From NCBI GenBank assembly GCA_036824005.1, contig DAITBA010000019.1, positions 1 through 64,000 on the forward strand: 64,000 bases of DNA, in the 5' to 3' direction. How positions within the stretch are numbered: position 1 is the stretch's first letter; every line of letters starts with the position of its first letter. Position numbers and translations under genes: made by a program. Shown here piece by piece: positions 1 to 8,077 of the stretch. This stretch comes from DAITBA01 sp036824005 (GTDB lineage: Bacteria > Pseudomonadota > Gammaproteobacteria > Burkholderiales > Rhodocyclaceae). The notes beneath the pieces were generated by a model. The model did no database searches, was not told the DNA's origin, and was given only the letters and a program-made list of their open reading frames with translations.

Positions 1-1
1 A

Positions 2-1648
2 ACTGCCAGCAGTATAGTCCATCAATGCGGCATTACATATGTCGCTATGTTTAGCAGACCTGGCTCGGAGGTCAAGACCTACGTCGATGGTGTGCCCTTC
101 TACATGGGCGTGTGGAATCACCCATTGCTCGATCTACTGCCCCTCAACGGCATGCAGTCGATCACCGTGTACAAGAGTCCGCAACCGCAGATCAGCGGCG
201 ACAACTTCGCTTCCATAGACCTCACCAGCAAGCGTGCGACCGAGGATGGTGTGCATGGCGGGGGTCGGGTCTCGAGCGGTTCCTTTGGCACTTTCATAGA
301 GCAAGTCGATCTGGTCGGGCGCAGCGGAAACTTGGACTACATGCTAGCGCAGGGCTACGCACGTTCCCACGGCCACCGCGCCAATGCTGACGGCGAGCTG
401 TTGAGCATCATGGGTCGCATCGACTTGCGGCTCACGGAGAACTGGTCGGTCGGCGCAAGTTTCCTCCACACCGACAACAAGGCGCGCGATCCTGGCAACG
501 TACGTGTCCCGGCGCCCGCGACCGCCCCGCGCTATGACACCGAGGGCTCGATCCTTTCCGCGTCGTTATACCATCGACACGGCGACTGGCGCGGCGACCT
601 GCGCGTCTACAGCAACAGCGCCGACGGCGACTGGCTGAACCAGCCCGGTGATACGCGCACACGCTCGCGCCTGTCCGGCGTACGCTGGCGCGAGGAGTTC
701 TCGCCCTGGCGCGGCGGCGCGTTGGTGGCCGGCATCGACCACGATCGCATTAGTGGCGATGTCGATTTCGTCTTCGGTGGCGGCACGAGCCGCTTCGACG
801 GACCGAGCGTCCGCATCACCTCTCCCTATGCGGCGTTGAGCCAGAACATTCCGCTCGGCGGCAATTGGGCACTGGTGCCCTCCGCCGGCGTGCGTTCCTA
901 CAAGCACAGCGAGTTCGACTCGAAGACGGCACCCCATGCCGGCCTTTCTCTGGTGTCGGAGCGGCTGACGTTGTTTGCCAATGTTTCCCGCGGCATCAAT
1001 TACCCGGGGTTGGAGGTGGCAGTGCTGTCGAGCTTGATTCCGCCGCTGGGTACGACTTGGCGTCAGCTTGATGCAGAAGAACTCAAACACGCTGAAATCG
1101 GCGTCAAGCTGGCGCCGACCGGCTCGACGAGCATCGACCTGAGCTTGTTTGAGGACAAGGTCAAAAACCGTTACATCTTCGGATTTCCACCCGACGTGCC
1201 GCCGCCGCCCCAGTTCATCAACCTAGGCAGCTATCGGATGCGTGGCGCCGAGCTTGCCGTCAGGCAGGACATCGGCCGCGACTGGAGCATATTCGCCGGC
1301 CTGACGCTGCTCGATCCGAGCATCGACAACCTGCCCTACGCACCGGACCGGGCGCTCACGGTGGGAATCAACGGCAGGATTGGGCCGGTACGCATCGCCC
1401 TCGACGGCCAGCATCAGTCCGAGATCTTCGCGCTGAACCGCTCGCGCGCAGCCGGCGCCGCCAACACCGAGAGGGTCGCTGCCTTCACCGTGGTCAATGG
1501 GCGGCTGGGCTACGATTTGCCCGTGCTCGGCAGGAAGGGCGAGGTCTTTTTGGCCGTGGAGAACCTGTTCGACCGCGACTATCAGTATCGGCCCGGCTAC
1601 CCCATGCCGGGGCGCGGGGTGCAGATCGGCATCGCAGCTAGCTTCTGA
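2..1648 (+). CDS. TonB-dependent outer-membrane receptor, 5' end cut by window edge
   Basis: The reading frame is open to the left edge, so the signal peptide and the first part of the plug lie outside the window; the first internal ATG is at 47. The visible protein begins in the plug domain (KTYVDGVPFYMG, typical of the TonB receptor plug) and continues through a long beta-barrel with many aromatic-alternating strands, ending in a short strand closed by a terminal Phe (GIAASF), as outer-membrane barrels do. Such receptors import metal chelates or other scarce solutes using TonB energy. The substrate cannot be read from the sequence; the copper genes downstream make a copper complex plausible, but that is inference. 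The stop overlaps the ATG of the next gene (TGATG), so the two are translationally coupled. Confidence 0.9.
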   Translation, partial: TASSIVHQCGITYVAMFSRPGSEVKTYVDGVPFYMGVWNHPLLDLLPLNGMQSITVYKSPQPQISGDNFASIDLTSKRATEDGVHGGGRVSSGSFGTFIEQVDLVGRSGNLDYMLAQGYARSHGHRANADGELLSIMGRIDLRLTENWSVGASFLHTDNKARDPGNVRVPAPATAPRYDTEGSILSASLYHRHGDWRGDLRVYSNSADGDWLNQPGDTRTRSRLSGVRWREEFSPWRGGALVAGIDHDRISGDVDFVFGGGTSRFDGPSVRITSPYAALSQNIPLGGNWALVPSAGVRSYKHSEFDSKTAPHAGLSLVSERLTLFANVSRGINYPGLEVAVLSSLIPPLGTTWRQLDAEELKHAEIGVKLAPTGSTSIDLSLFEDKVKNRYIFGFPPDVPPPPQFINLGSYRMRGAELAVRQDIGRDWSIFAGLTLLDPSIDNLPYAPDRALTVGINGRIGPVRIALDGQHQSEIFALNRSRAAGAANTERVAAFTVVNGRLGYDLPVLGRKGEVFLAVENLFDRDYQYRPGYPMPGRGVQIGIAASF

Positions 1649-2256
1649 TGAACATACACCGCGCTGTGCTCGGGTCGCTGTTCGCGGCGTGCGTGGCGGT
1701 AATCCTGTCCGGGGCGGCGGCTGCGGCGGACGATGGCTCGCGCCCCCCGACGCCCACAGTCGAACAGTGGATCGACTGGGGCAGCCGCGTGCATGGTGGT
1801 TTCGGCGTCCTGATTGCGATGGGCATACGCGTCGGCGTTGACGCACTTGCGCGCCTGGGCGCGGCACGGCGCGAGGTGGATGTCACCTATTTCGATAGCC
1901 CGTCGACCCCCTGTCCTTGTGTGGTCGATGGTGTGATGGTAGCGGTGTCTGCCAGCCCGGGACAGAAGAACCTTCGGATTGCTACCGAGCCCGCCGCGCC
2001 TGGGTATTTCGGTGAGGTCCTGGTGCGCCACCGCAGGTCGGGCGACGCGGTGCGCTACTGCTTGAGGGCGGAGACCCTGTCGAGGCTGCTCGAGGGACAG
2101 GCACTCAAGGATCTTCGGGCGCGCTACGACCTTGTGAACAACATGGCTGCTGCCTCTCTCTACGAGATTGTCGCCGGCGATGGCAGGTGCGTACGCGATG
2201 CGGGCGCGGATGGAGCGGACACGAGTACCGACGCGGCACGGGCAGCGCCGAACTGA
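1648..2256 (+). CDS. FmdE-like (formylmethanofuran dehydrogenase subunit E family) exported protein
   Basis: A 202-residue protein with an N-terminal hydrophobic signal segment (about residues 6-27). It is followed by a region resembling the FmdE family: HGGFGVLIAMGIRVGVDAL, then CPCVVDGVMVAVSASPGQKNL, the latter matching the family's Cys-containing loop and the G-K/Q-x-N-L element. In methanogens FmdE accompanies tungsten/molybdenum formylmethanofuran dehydrogenase. In other bacteria the fold occurs alone and its role is unknown. The ATG overlaps the receptor stop codon by one base, which argues for a joint role, perhaps periplasmic handling of the imported metal (inference). The C-terminal 20 residues are low-complexity Ala/Asp/Thr. 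Family assignment is moderate and function unknown. Confidence 0.6.
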   Translation: MNIHRAVLGSLFAACVAVILSGAAAAADDGSRPPTPTVEQWIDWGSRVHGGFGVLIAMGIRVGVDALARLGAARREVDVTYFDSPSTPCPCVVDGVMVAVSASPGQKNLRIATEPAAPGYFGEVLVRHRRSGDAVRYCLRAETLSRLLEGQALKDLRARYDLVNNMAAASLYEIVAGDGRCVRDAGADGADTSTDAARAAPN

Positions 2257-2499
2257 TGAGTCATAACGACCGCAACTCGCATCTACGGCCAGACTGGCGT
2301 GATCGATCGAAGCGCGACCGACGGGGGATGGAACAGCTGGGTGAGAAGGGAGGCCGAGTACCCAAGGCGGCAGGATTTCCCCGTGTCGACTATTGTATGA
2401 GTGCATTCGACGCCGTCGCGGACTGGTCGGGGGCATATCCTTCATCGGCTGCGGACGCGGTCGTCGAGCAAACGTCACAACCTCATCAGGGGCCCTTCC

Positions 2500-2952
2500 A
2501 TGAGAACCATCAAAAACACCGACATGAGCAGGCGTGACCTGCTTGCCGCGAGCGCCGGGGGTGTACTGCTCGCTGTGGCCGGCGGCGTGGCCGCTGCCCA
2601 GAAGGACCATGAGCACCACCATGGCGCCGCCAAGTCGCCCGTGGTGGATGCCGCCGAGAAATGTGTGAGCACCGGACGGGCTTGCATTAGTCACTGCCTG
2701 GACAGTTTCAAGGCCGGCGACACTTCACTCGCCGATTGCGCGCGATCTGTGGAAAACATGATGCCCGTGTGCGACGCCATGGCCCAGCTCGCCACCTCCG
2801 GCTCGCGGCATCGCAAGGCGCTCGGCCAGACCTGCGTCGCAATCTGCGAGGATTGCGAAAAGGCCTGCCGCACGCACGAGGACAAGCACGCCGTCTGCAA
2901 GCAGTGCGCCGACGCCTGCGCCGCGCTGGTCAAGGCATTGAAGTCAGCTTGA
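2500..2952 (+). CDS. csp1: Tat-exported four-helix-bundle copper storage protein (Csp1 type)
   Basis: The start at 2500 is chosen because AGGGG lies 7 bases upstream and the frame then begins directly before a Tat signal (SRRDLLAASAGG, residues 10-21, hydrophobic core to about 33). The mature part starts with a His-rich stretch (DHEHHHG) and holds 12 cysteines spaced like CxxxC/CxxC along predicted helices, for example CEDCEKAC-type and CKQCADAC patterns. This is the signature of the DUF326 / Csp family, whose four-helix bundle stores many Cu(I) ions on cysteines inside the bundle. The Tat signal places it in the periplasm or cell envelope, as for methanotroph Csp1. About 150 residues is normal for the family. 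Neighbouring PCu(A)C, NosL and CopA genes support the copper role. Confidence 0.88.
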   Translation: MRTIKNTDMSRRDLLAASAGGVLLAVAGGVAAAQKDHEHHHGAAKSPVVDAAEKCVSTGRACISHCLDSFKAGDTSLADCARSVENMMPVCDAMAQLATSGSRHRKALGQTCVAICEDCEKACRTHEDKHAVCKQCADACAALVKALKSA

Positions 2953-3099
2953 GTGTGCTCCTGTCGGCGCCTGCGGTGCGGGTGCGGCAGCTGTTTGCGC
3001 CTTTGCGCGCCCGGCACACAGGCGCGCTCGACCCTTCGTTTCGGCCCCGAGTCGCGCTCTCCAGGGGAGACGGTGTCGCCGCGCCTTGCCCCACCGGGG

Positions 3100-3144
3100 T
3101 GCGACGATTTGTCTCATGGTTGCGCCGACGCCGTTGGCTAGAAT
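3100..3144 (+). promoter_or_regulatory. Predicted activator-dependent promoter of the PCu(A)C gene with GCGNC-N5-GNCGC-like dyad
   Basis: The imperfect dyad TGCGACGATTTGTCTCA (3100-3116) is followed by a -10-like TAGAAT (3139-3144) with no good -35 element. The dyad centre (3108) lies about 42 bases before the predicted start of transcription (near 3150). The same arrangement recurs at 4871-4915 and 13808-13853. The half-sites fit the GCGNC...GNCGC pattern known for RegA/PrrA/RoxR-type response regulators, with one deviation in the right half (GTCTC). Regulator identity is inference. Confidence 0.5.
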
Positions 3145-3208
3145 CCGTTGCCGGGCAGATGCGCGCGGGTCGGAGTATGATTTCGAACTTTCCTCGAGGA
3201 GGCAGCAG

Positions 3209-3679
3209 ATGGCAAAGCACAGGCACACGGCATGGGCGGCGTTGGTCGGCATCGCCGTGGTCACGGCGAACGTGTCGGCCCAGGAAGTCACCGTCAAGGA
3301 GCCTTGGGTGCGCGGCACGGTCAAGGCGCAGAAGGCGACCGGCGCGTTCATGGAGCTGACGAGCAAGGATTCTGCGACGTTGCTCGGCGCCAGCAGTCCG
3401 GTGGCCGGTGTGGTCGAGGTGCACGAGATGGCGATGGAGAACAATGTCATGAAGATGCGAGCCATCCCGAAGCTGGACCTCCCCGCCGGCAAGGCCGTGG
3501 CGTTGAAACCCGGCGGCTACCACATTATGCTCATGGATTTGAAGCAACAACTGAAGAAGGGCGACTCGGTGCCGATCACCCTCAAGTTGGAGGGCAAGGA
3601 CAAGGCGGTGAAGACGGTGGATGTGAAGGCCGAGGTGCGCGATCTGGCGAGCGGTGGCGAGTCCGCGCACAAACACTGA
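3209..3679 (+). CDS. Periplasmic copper chaperone PCu(A)C
   Basis: The start at 3209 has GAGGAGG six bases upstream. Residues 1-24 form a Sec signal peptide. The mature domain carries the complete PCu(A)C copper site: H72, M83, H105 and M107, giving exactly the H-x10-M-x21-H-x-M spacing of the family. PCu(A)C proteins bind Cu(I) in the periplasm and deliver it to cytochrome oxidase Cu(A)/Cu(B) sites, usually together with SCO/SenC, which is encoded at 12878-13480. The C-terminus ends in a His-containing tail (SAHKH), often seen in these proteins and possibly able to hold Cu(II). It appears monocistronic, with its own promoter and a strong terminator downstream. Confidence 0.93.
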   Translation: MAKHRHTAWAALVGIAVVTANVSAQEVTVKEPWVRGTVKAQKATGAFMELTSKDSATLLGASSPVAGVVEVHEMAMENNVMKMRAIPKLDLPAGKAVALKPGGYHIMLMDLKQQLKKGDSVPITLKLEGKDKAVKTVDVKAEVRDLASGGESAHKH

Positions 3680-3701
3680 ATCGGTTAGCGCGTGCCGAAC
3701 G

Positions 3702-3727
3702 AAAGCCGCCGAGAGGCGGCTTTGCTT
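3702..3727. terminator. Rho-independent terminator between convergent copper genes
   Basis: A perfect 9-bp stem, AAAGCCGCC (3702-3710) and GGCGGCTTT (3715-3723), encloses a GAGA loop; T-rich bases follow on the + strand and A-rich bases flank the other side. It lies between the PCu(A)C gene and the oppositely oriented nosL-like gene and could serve both directions. Confidence 0.8.
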
Positions 3728-3762
3728 ATTCTCCCGCCGTGAGCAGTGCCGCGCCGTCGATG

Positions 3763-4251
3763 TCAGAACCGCCCGGCGTCGAGGCGTTCGAGCAGGTCGC
3801 CGGTCACCTCGTCGAAGCGCAGTATCCGCTTTCCCTTGTGGTCCTTCAGGAACTCGTCGGCGTCTTCACGGTTGGCCACGGGAATCAGTTCATGCCCCAT
3901 CGGCCCGAGTACGTCGGTGCCGATGACGTAGAGCGCCTTGCGTGCGTCCATGCGCTGCAGATTGTAGAAATCGGTCACCCACAGCCCGACCATGTCCTCG
4001 CGCCGGTGTCCGGCGGCGTACCTGGCCGGGTCGAGGTAGAACTTAAAGAAGTCCTTGGCACCGTCAAAGAAATGGGCATGGCCGTCCTTGTAGATGATCG
4101 TCGCCACCCAATTCGGATACTTTGCCACCAACATGCCGCACACCGGGCACAAGTCCTTTGCGCCCGGTTTCGGCGGCGCGGGCTGGGCCGCAGCTCCGGC
4201 GAGCCAGCCCGCGACGAGGATCGCAAGGAGGAAGCGGGCGATCAACCTCAC
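3763..4251 (-). CDS. NosL-family copper-binding protein (first of a pair)
   Basis: 162 residues with an N-terminal signal segment (MRLIARFLLAILVAGWLAG) and the NosL hallmark CPVCGM at residues 35-40 (C35, C38, M40). The GHAHFFDGAKDFFKFYLDP stretch is also typical of NosL. NosL proteins are Cu(I) chaperones first described in nitrous-oxide reductase (nosZ) assembly. No nosZ is in the window, so a more general copper role is likely. Its ATG overlaps the upstream gene's stop by four bases (ATGA), so both NosL-like proteins are made from one transcript. No lipobox is seen, so it is probably soluble in the periplasm or membrane-anchored. Confidence 0.85.
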   Translation of the reverse strand: MRLIARFLLAILVAGWLAGAAAQPAPPKPGAKDLCPVCGMLVAKYPNWVATIIYKDGHAHFFDGAKDFFKFYLDPARYAAGHRREDMVGLWVTDFYNLQRMDARKALYVIGTDVLGPMGHELIPVANREDADEFLKDHKGKRILRFDEVTGDLLERLDAGRF

Positions 4252-4838
4252 CCCTGCGCCTTCCGGCGCCGCTCTTCGCGCAGCTTGCGGATCATCGCCA
4301 CGTCATCGGCCATGTCGAGGTACGACTGTTTCAATGCCTCGTTGAAGTCGCCGAAAGTGCCACCGTGCTTGTCCTGAAACTGCTTGGCGACGTCCTTCGA
4401 GGCGAAGGAATGCTTGCTGCGTTTGGTCATGGCGTGCTTGAGATCGGCACCGATGAGATAGGTAAGCTTCTCGACCGGCACGAGCGGGCGCGGTTCCGAC
4501 GCAGCGCCATAGTCGGTACCCCAGATCTGCTTCGGCTCACGGTCGATGTTCAGGCCGAGGCTGAGCGCAAGGCAGTGAATCGAACAGATCCCGTCGGCCA
4601 GGTCATCCGCATATTGCACCAGCATGCGAGCGCGGTGATGTTCGCGACGGTCCATGCCGCAGTAGGGGCACTTCGGATACTTGTCCAGCTCGCCTTCGAG
4701 CGGATTTGGATCGGCCTGCTTCTTCGGCACGAACTGCAGCGGCGTGCCGTCGGTTTCGCATTTTTGTTGGGCCTGGGCGCCGGTGGCGGCGAAGCCGGCG
4801 GCCAGAGCGGAAATCTTGAGCATATCGCGACGTTTCAT
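4248..4838 (-). CDS. NosL-family copper-binding protein with Tat-like signal (second of a pair)
   Basis: The start (ATG at 4838) is fixed by GGGAGG seven bases upstream. The N-terminus KRRDMLKISALAAGFAATGAQA is a twin-arginine-type signal peptide. The mature part carries KCPYCGM (C57, C60, M62) followed by HHRARMLVQYADDLADGICS, as in NosL-like proteins. At 196 residues it is longer than its downstream partner and has a Lys/Arg-rich C-terminus. It is the promoter-proximal gene of a two-gene unit preceded by the conserved dyad at 4899-4915. The probable role is periplasmic Cu(I) delivery, possibly folded with its metal before export (inference from the Tat signal). Confidence 0.8.
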   Translation of the reverse strand: MKRRDMLKISALAAGFAATGAQAQQKCETDGTPLQFVPKKQADPNPLEGELDKYPKCPYCGMDRREHHRARMLVQYADDLADGICSIHCLALSLGLNIDREPKQIWGTDYGAASEPRPLVPVEKLTYLIGADLKHAMTKRSKHSFASKDVAKQFQDKHGGTFGDFNEALKQSYLDMADDVAMIRKLREERRRKAQG

Positions 4839-4870
4839 GACGCACCTCCCTTTGGATACTGTGCGGTGCA

Positions 4871-4915
4871 ATATTAGCGTCAGTCGATATGCTATTGTTG
4901 CGGCAAATCGTCGCA
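4871..4915 (-). promoter_or_regulatory. Predicted promoter of the nosL-like pair with GCGNC-N5-GNCGC dyad
   Basis: The dyad TGCGGCAAATCGTCGCA (4899-4915) contains GCGGC-N5-GTCGC. On the minus strand a -10-like TAATAT (4876 to 4871) follows, placing the dyad centre (4907) about 42 bases before the predicted transcription start. No -35 hexamer is evident. This repeats the geometry seen before the PCu(A)C gene and before the large copper operon. Confidence 0.6.
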
Positions 4916-4938
4916 TGCCGCGATGGGATGTCGAACCG

Positions 4939-5646
4939 CTAGCCCACGAGCCGATGCATGACCACAAAATACCGAACGCCCTGCCAAACGGTGGACATGC
5001 CCAGCGCCATGACGAACAGGGCAGCGCCTTTGAGCAGCCAGCCGCGCAGGCGCGGGCCAAGTTTGCCGAACAGCACGCTGGCGGCAAACATCGAAGGCAG
5101 CGTGCCAGCGCCGAAGGCGAGCATGAGCAGCAGACCTTCAGGGGGAGTGGTGGCCGTGGTGGCCTTGACTGCCATGGCCATGGTCATCGAGCAGGGCATT
5201 AGTCCGTTGAGGGTGCCGCCGATGACCGCGCCGACAACGGGACCGCGCCGCGTTGCCGAGACCCACTGTCCACGCACCCAGGCAAGCGGCGCGAACCCGA
5301 TCGAGTGGCGCCACGGCGACAGGCCTAGAAGGTCCAGCGCGAGAAGTATGACGACGGCACCGGCGACAATCTGCAGCAGACCCTGGGCCAGGCCGAACTG
5401 TCCGGTCTGAACCAGCACCGTTCCCACCACGGCCGCGATCAGGCCAATGACCGCGTAGACCGAGATGCGGGCGCCGTGATAGGCGAGGTAAGGCGTCGCG
5501 CCCTTTGCGCCCAGCTTCATGAAGAAGCCGGAAACCAGGCTGCCACACATGCCCAGGCAATGGCCGCTGCCGAGCAGCCCGGTCATGAACGCCAGGCCGT
5601 AGGAAAGCTCGGTAATCGACTGGTGATCATGCACGGCGGTCTTCAC
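4939..5646 (-). CDS. TauE/SafE-UreH-like membrane protein of copper clusters
   Basis: 235 residues with about six membrane segments. The first contains GLLGSGHCLGMCG, the Cys-containing motif of the UreH/cytochrome-biogenesis-like branch (often annotated sulfite exporter TauE/SafE), and a second half-motif GGTLNGLMPCSMTMAMA carries the matching Pro-Cys. These paired motifs resemble the DsbD/CcdA transmembrane fold. Homologues accompany Cu(I) ATPases and cytochrome oxidase assembly genes. The GTG start at 5646 overlaps the end of copA by 20 bases, making it the last gene of the operon. Copper or thiol transport across the membrane is the likely role; the substrate is not determined. Confidence 0.8.
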   Translation of the reverse strand: MKTAVHDHQSITELSYGLAFMTGLLGSGHCLGMCGSLVSGFFMKLGAKGATPYLAYHGARISVYAVIGLIAAVVGTVLVQTGQFGLAQGLLQIVAGAVVILLALDLLGLSPWRHSIGFAPLAWVRGQWVSATRRGPVVGAVIGGTLNGLMPCSMTMAMAVKATTATTPPEGLLLMLAFGAGTLPSMFAASVLFGKLGPRLRGWLLKGAALFVMALGMSTVWQGVRYFVVMHRLVG

Positions 5647-8077
5647 GCTGCAGCCGCAGCGAATTCTTCACCACCGAAATCGATGACATCGCCATGGCGG
5701 CGGAGGCGATCATCGGCGTCAGCCGCCCGGCTGCCGCAAACGGAATCGCCACGGTGTTGTAACCGAGCGCCCAGAAGAGGTTCTGGCGGATGACGCGCAT
5801 CGTGCGCCGCGACAGGTCGATCGCCGCGGCGACCCGTGTGATGTCGCCGCCGACCAGCGTGACGTCCGCCGACTCGAGCGCGATGTCGGCGCCGCCGCCG
5901 ATGGCGAAGCCGACGTCGGCGGCCGACAGTGCCGGGGCGTCGTTGATGCCATCGCCGACCATGCCGACCTTTCGCCCCTGCGCCTGCAGCGCCCTCACCA
6001 GTTCGAGCTTCTGCGCCGGGGCCGCGCGCGCCACGACATGGTCGATGCCCAGTTCGCGGGCGATGCGCTTCGCGGCCGCCTCGACGTCGCCCGTGGCCAT
6101 TACGGTTTCGAGTCCCAGGCGGTGCAGCAGGGCGATCGCTTCGCGCCCGCCCGCCCGGGGGCGGTCGGCGATCGCGAGCAATCCTGCAAGATGGCCGTTG
6201 ACAGCCAGGAACACGGGCGTCTTGCCTTGCTCGGCGAATGCATCGGCTTGTGCTTGCAGCGCGGAGGATGGGATGCAAGCCGATTCCATGAGCGAGGCGT
6301 TTCCAACGAGCACCCATATGTCATCGCACTTTGCGCGCACACCCTGCCCGGGAATTGCCTCGAATCCGTCCGACGCACTGGCGCGAATGCCGCGCAGTGT
6401 CCCATAGGCGACGACGGCGCGTGCCAGGAAGTGCTCGGAAGGCAGCTCGGCTGCAACAGCCAGGGCGAGCAAGCCACTATCAGTCATGCTCGAAGCATTG
6501 ATGAAATCGGTGACGGCGGGCTTGCCTTCAGTGACGGTGCCGGTCTTGTCGAACACCAGGGTCGTGAGCTTGGCCGAGGTTTCCAGGGCGGCGCCGTTGC
6601 GGATGTATATGCCGCGCCGCGCCGCCTGGCCGGTGCCAACCATGATTGCTGTCGGCGTGGCAAGACCCAGCGCGCAGGGGCAGGCGATCAGCAGCACCGC
6701 TACGGCATGGGCGAGCGCGCGCGAGGCGGGGTGCCCGGCCGCCAGCCAGCCGGCGAAGGTCAGGCCGGCGATACCGCCCACCGCCGGCACGAAACGCGCT
6801 GAAATGCGGTCGGCCATCTTCTGTACCGGCAGGCGGGTGCTCTGGGCGTGGTCGACGAGGCGCACGATGCCTGCCAGCACGGTCTCGCCATTGACCACGG
6901 TGGCGCGCATGAGGAAGCCGCCGTTGCCGTTGATGCAACCGCCGATCACCTTCTCGCCGGCGCGTCGGGTTACCGGCAGGGATTCGCCGGTGACCAGGGC
7001 CTCATCGATGTCGGACGTACCTTCGATGATGACGCCATCGATCGGCACGCGCTCGCCGGGCCGCACGCGCAGCACATCGCCGACTGCAATCTCGTCGATC
7101 GGCACGGTCATTTCGACGCCGTCGCGCACGACCTGAGCCGTCTGCGGCTGCAGTTCGATCAGCTTGCGGATCGCCGCGGAGGCGCGGCCCTTGGCGCGCT
7201 CCTCGAGCCAGCGGCCGAGCAGCACGAAGGTGACGATGCCGGCAGCGGATTCGAAGTACACGTGGTGGTGGCGCCGCAGCAATCCCGGCAGACTGTAGAA
7301 ATACGCCGCACCGGCACCCAGGGCGATGAGGGAATCCATGTTGGCAGAGCGCTGCTTCGCCAACGCCCAGGCCTTCCTGAATATCTCGCTGCCGCTGCCG
7401 AACACGACCTGTGTCGTAAGCAGCCACTCCACCAAGCGTAACAGCGGCTGGCGGTGCATGAGCATGCCCAGTGCCATCACCGGTGCAGACAAGGCCGCCG
7501 CGGTCAGGAAGCGGCGGCGGGCACGTTCCAGCTCCATTCTCTCGCGCTCGACCACCATGCGCCGCTGCGCGATGGTGTCCATGGGTGCCGCGCGATAGCC
7601 GAGCGCGTCGATGAGGCGAAACACCTCTTCACGCGTGACATGGCCGATGACGCTGGCAGTGCCCGACGCGTAGTTGACGCGGGCTTCGCGGACGCGCGGG
7701 TCGCGCTTGAGCCGCATCTCGATGAGCAAGGCGCAAGAGGCGCAGGTCATGCCTTCGACAGCCGCCTGGCATTCCCGCAGCGGCTGATTTGCATCGACGG
7801 CTGCCGGCTGCGGCCGCGGTGCGGGTGCCGCGGCGACGTGGCCGAGCAGCGTGTCGAGCTGCGCGAGCAGTTGCGCTTCGGGCAGAGCGGCGGGATCGTA
7901 GTGGATGGTGAACGAGCCGATCTCCGGCGCGCTCTTCACTGCCTTCACCGGCGGCCGTTTGCGCAGCAGGATTTCGACGATGTAACAGCGCTCCGTCTCG
8001 CCGGCCAGCGCAGGCGCGACGATACGCAGCCGCCGCTCCAGCCGGTGCGCGACGCGAAATCGGACAGGAGCGATCAC
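5627..8077 (-). CDS. copA: Cu(I)-translocating P1B-type ATPase
   Basis: 816 residues. One true metal-binding HMA domain (GMTCASC, C112 and C115) is preceded by an about 85-residue HMA2-like region with no CxxC. The core has TGES (actuator), CPCALG in the sixth membrane helix, DKTGT with the phosphorylated Asp, and GDGINDAP. The seventh and eighth helices carry YN...P and MSS...NSLRL, the Cu(I) (PIB-1) specificity signature. The nucleotide-domain motif, normally SEHPLA, reads SEHFLA (H549, F550). The GTG start overlaps the upstream stop (GTGA). In clusters with SCO and TlpA genes such pumps often supply periplasmic copper for oxidase assembly rather than detoxification, but which applies here is inference. 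Confidence 0.95.
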   Translation of the reverse strand: MIAPVRFRVAHRLERRLRIVAPALAGETERCYIVEILLRKRPPVKAVKSAPEIGSFTIHYDPAALPEAQLLAQLDTLLGHVAAAPAPRPQPAAVDANQPLRECQAAVEGMTCASCALLIEMRLKRDPRVREARVNYASGTASVIGHVTREEVFRLIDALGYRAAPMDTIAQRRMVVERERMELERARRRFLTAAALSAPVMALGMLMHRQPLLRLVEWLLTTQVVFGSGSEIFRKAWALAKQRSANMDSLIALGAGAAYFYSLPGLLRRHHHVYFESAAGIVTFVLLGRWLEERAKGRASAAIRKLIELQPQTAQVVRDGVEMTVPIDEIAVGDVLRVRPGERVPIDGVIIEGTSDIDEALVTGESLPVTRRAGEKVIGGCINGNGGFLMRATVVNGETVLAGIVRLVDHAQSTRLPVQKMADRISARFVPAVGGIAGLTFAGWLAAGHPASRALAHAVAVLLIACPCALGLATPTAIMVGTGQAARRGIYIRNGAALETSAKLTTLVFDKTGTVTEGKPAVTDFINASSMTDSGLLALAVAAELPSEHFLARAVVAYGTLRGIRASASDGFEAIPGQGVRAKCDDIWVLVGNASLMESACIPSSALQAQADAFAEQGKTPVFLAVNGHLAGLLAIADRPRAGGREAIALLHRLGLETVMATGDVEAAAKRIARELGIDHVVARAAPAQKLELVRALQAQGRKVGMVGDGINDAPALSAADVGFAIGGGADIALESADVTLVGGDITRVAAAIDLSRRTMRVIRQNLFWALGYNTVAIPFAAAGRLTPMIASAAMAMSSISVVKNSLRLQREDRRA

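Noticed and set aside
2407..2418. CGACG-C-CGTCG palindrome upstream of the Csp1 gene as a fourth copy of the copper dyad
   Set aside because: Half-site spacing is 3 instead of 5 bases, and a -10 at the right distance is not convincing; kept out of the motif set.
1597..2694. 365-codon minus-strand open frame across the FmdE-like and Csp1 genes
   Set aside because: It overlaps two better supported genes and its translation is Arg/Pro/His-rich without recognisable features.
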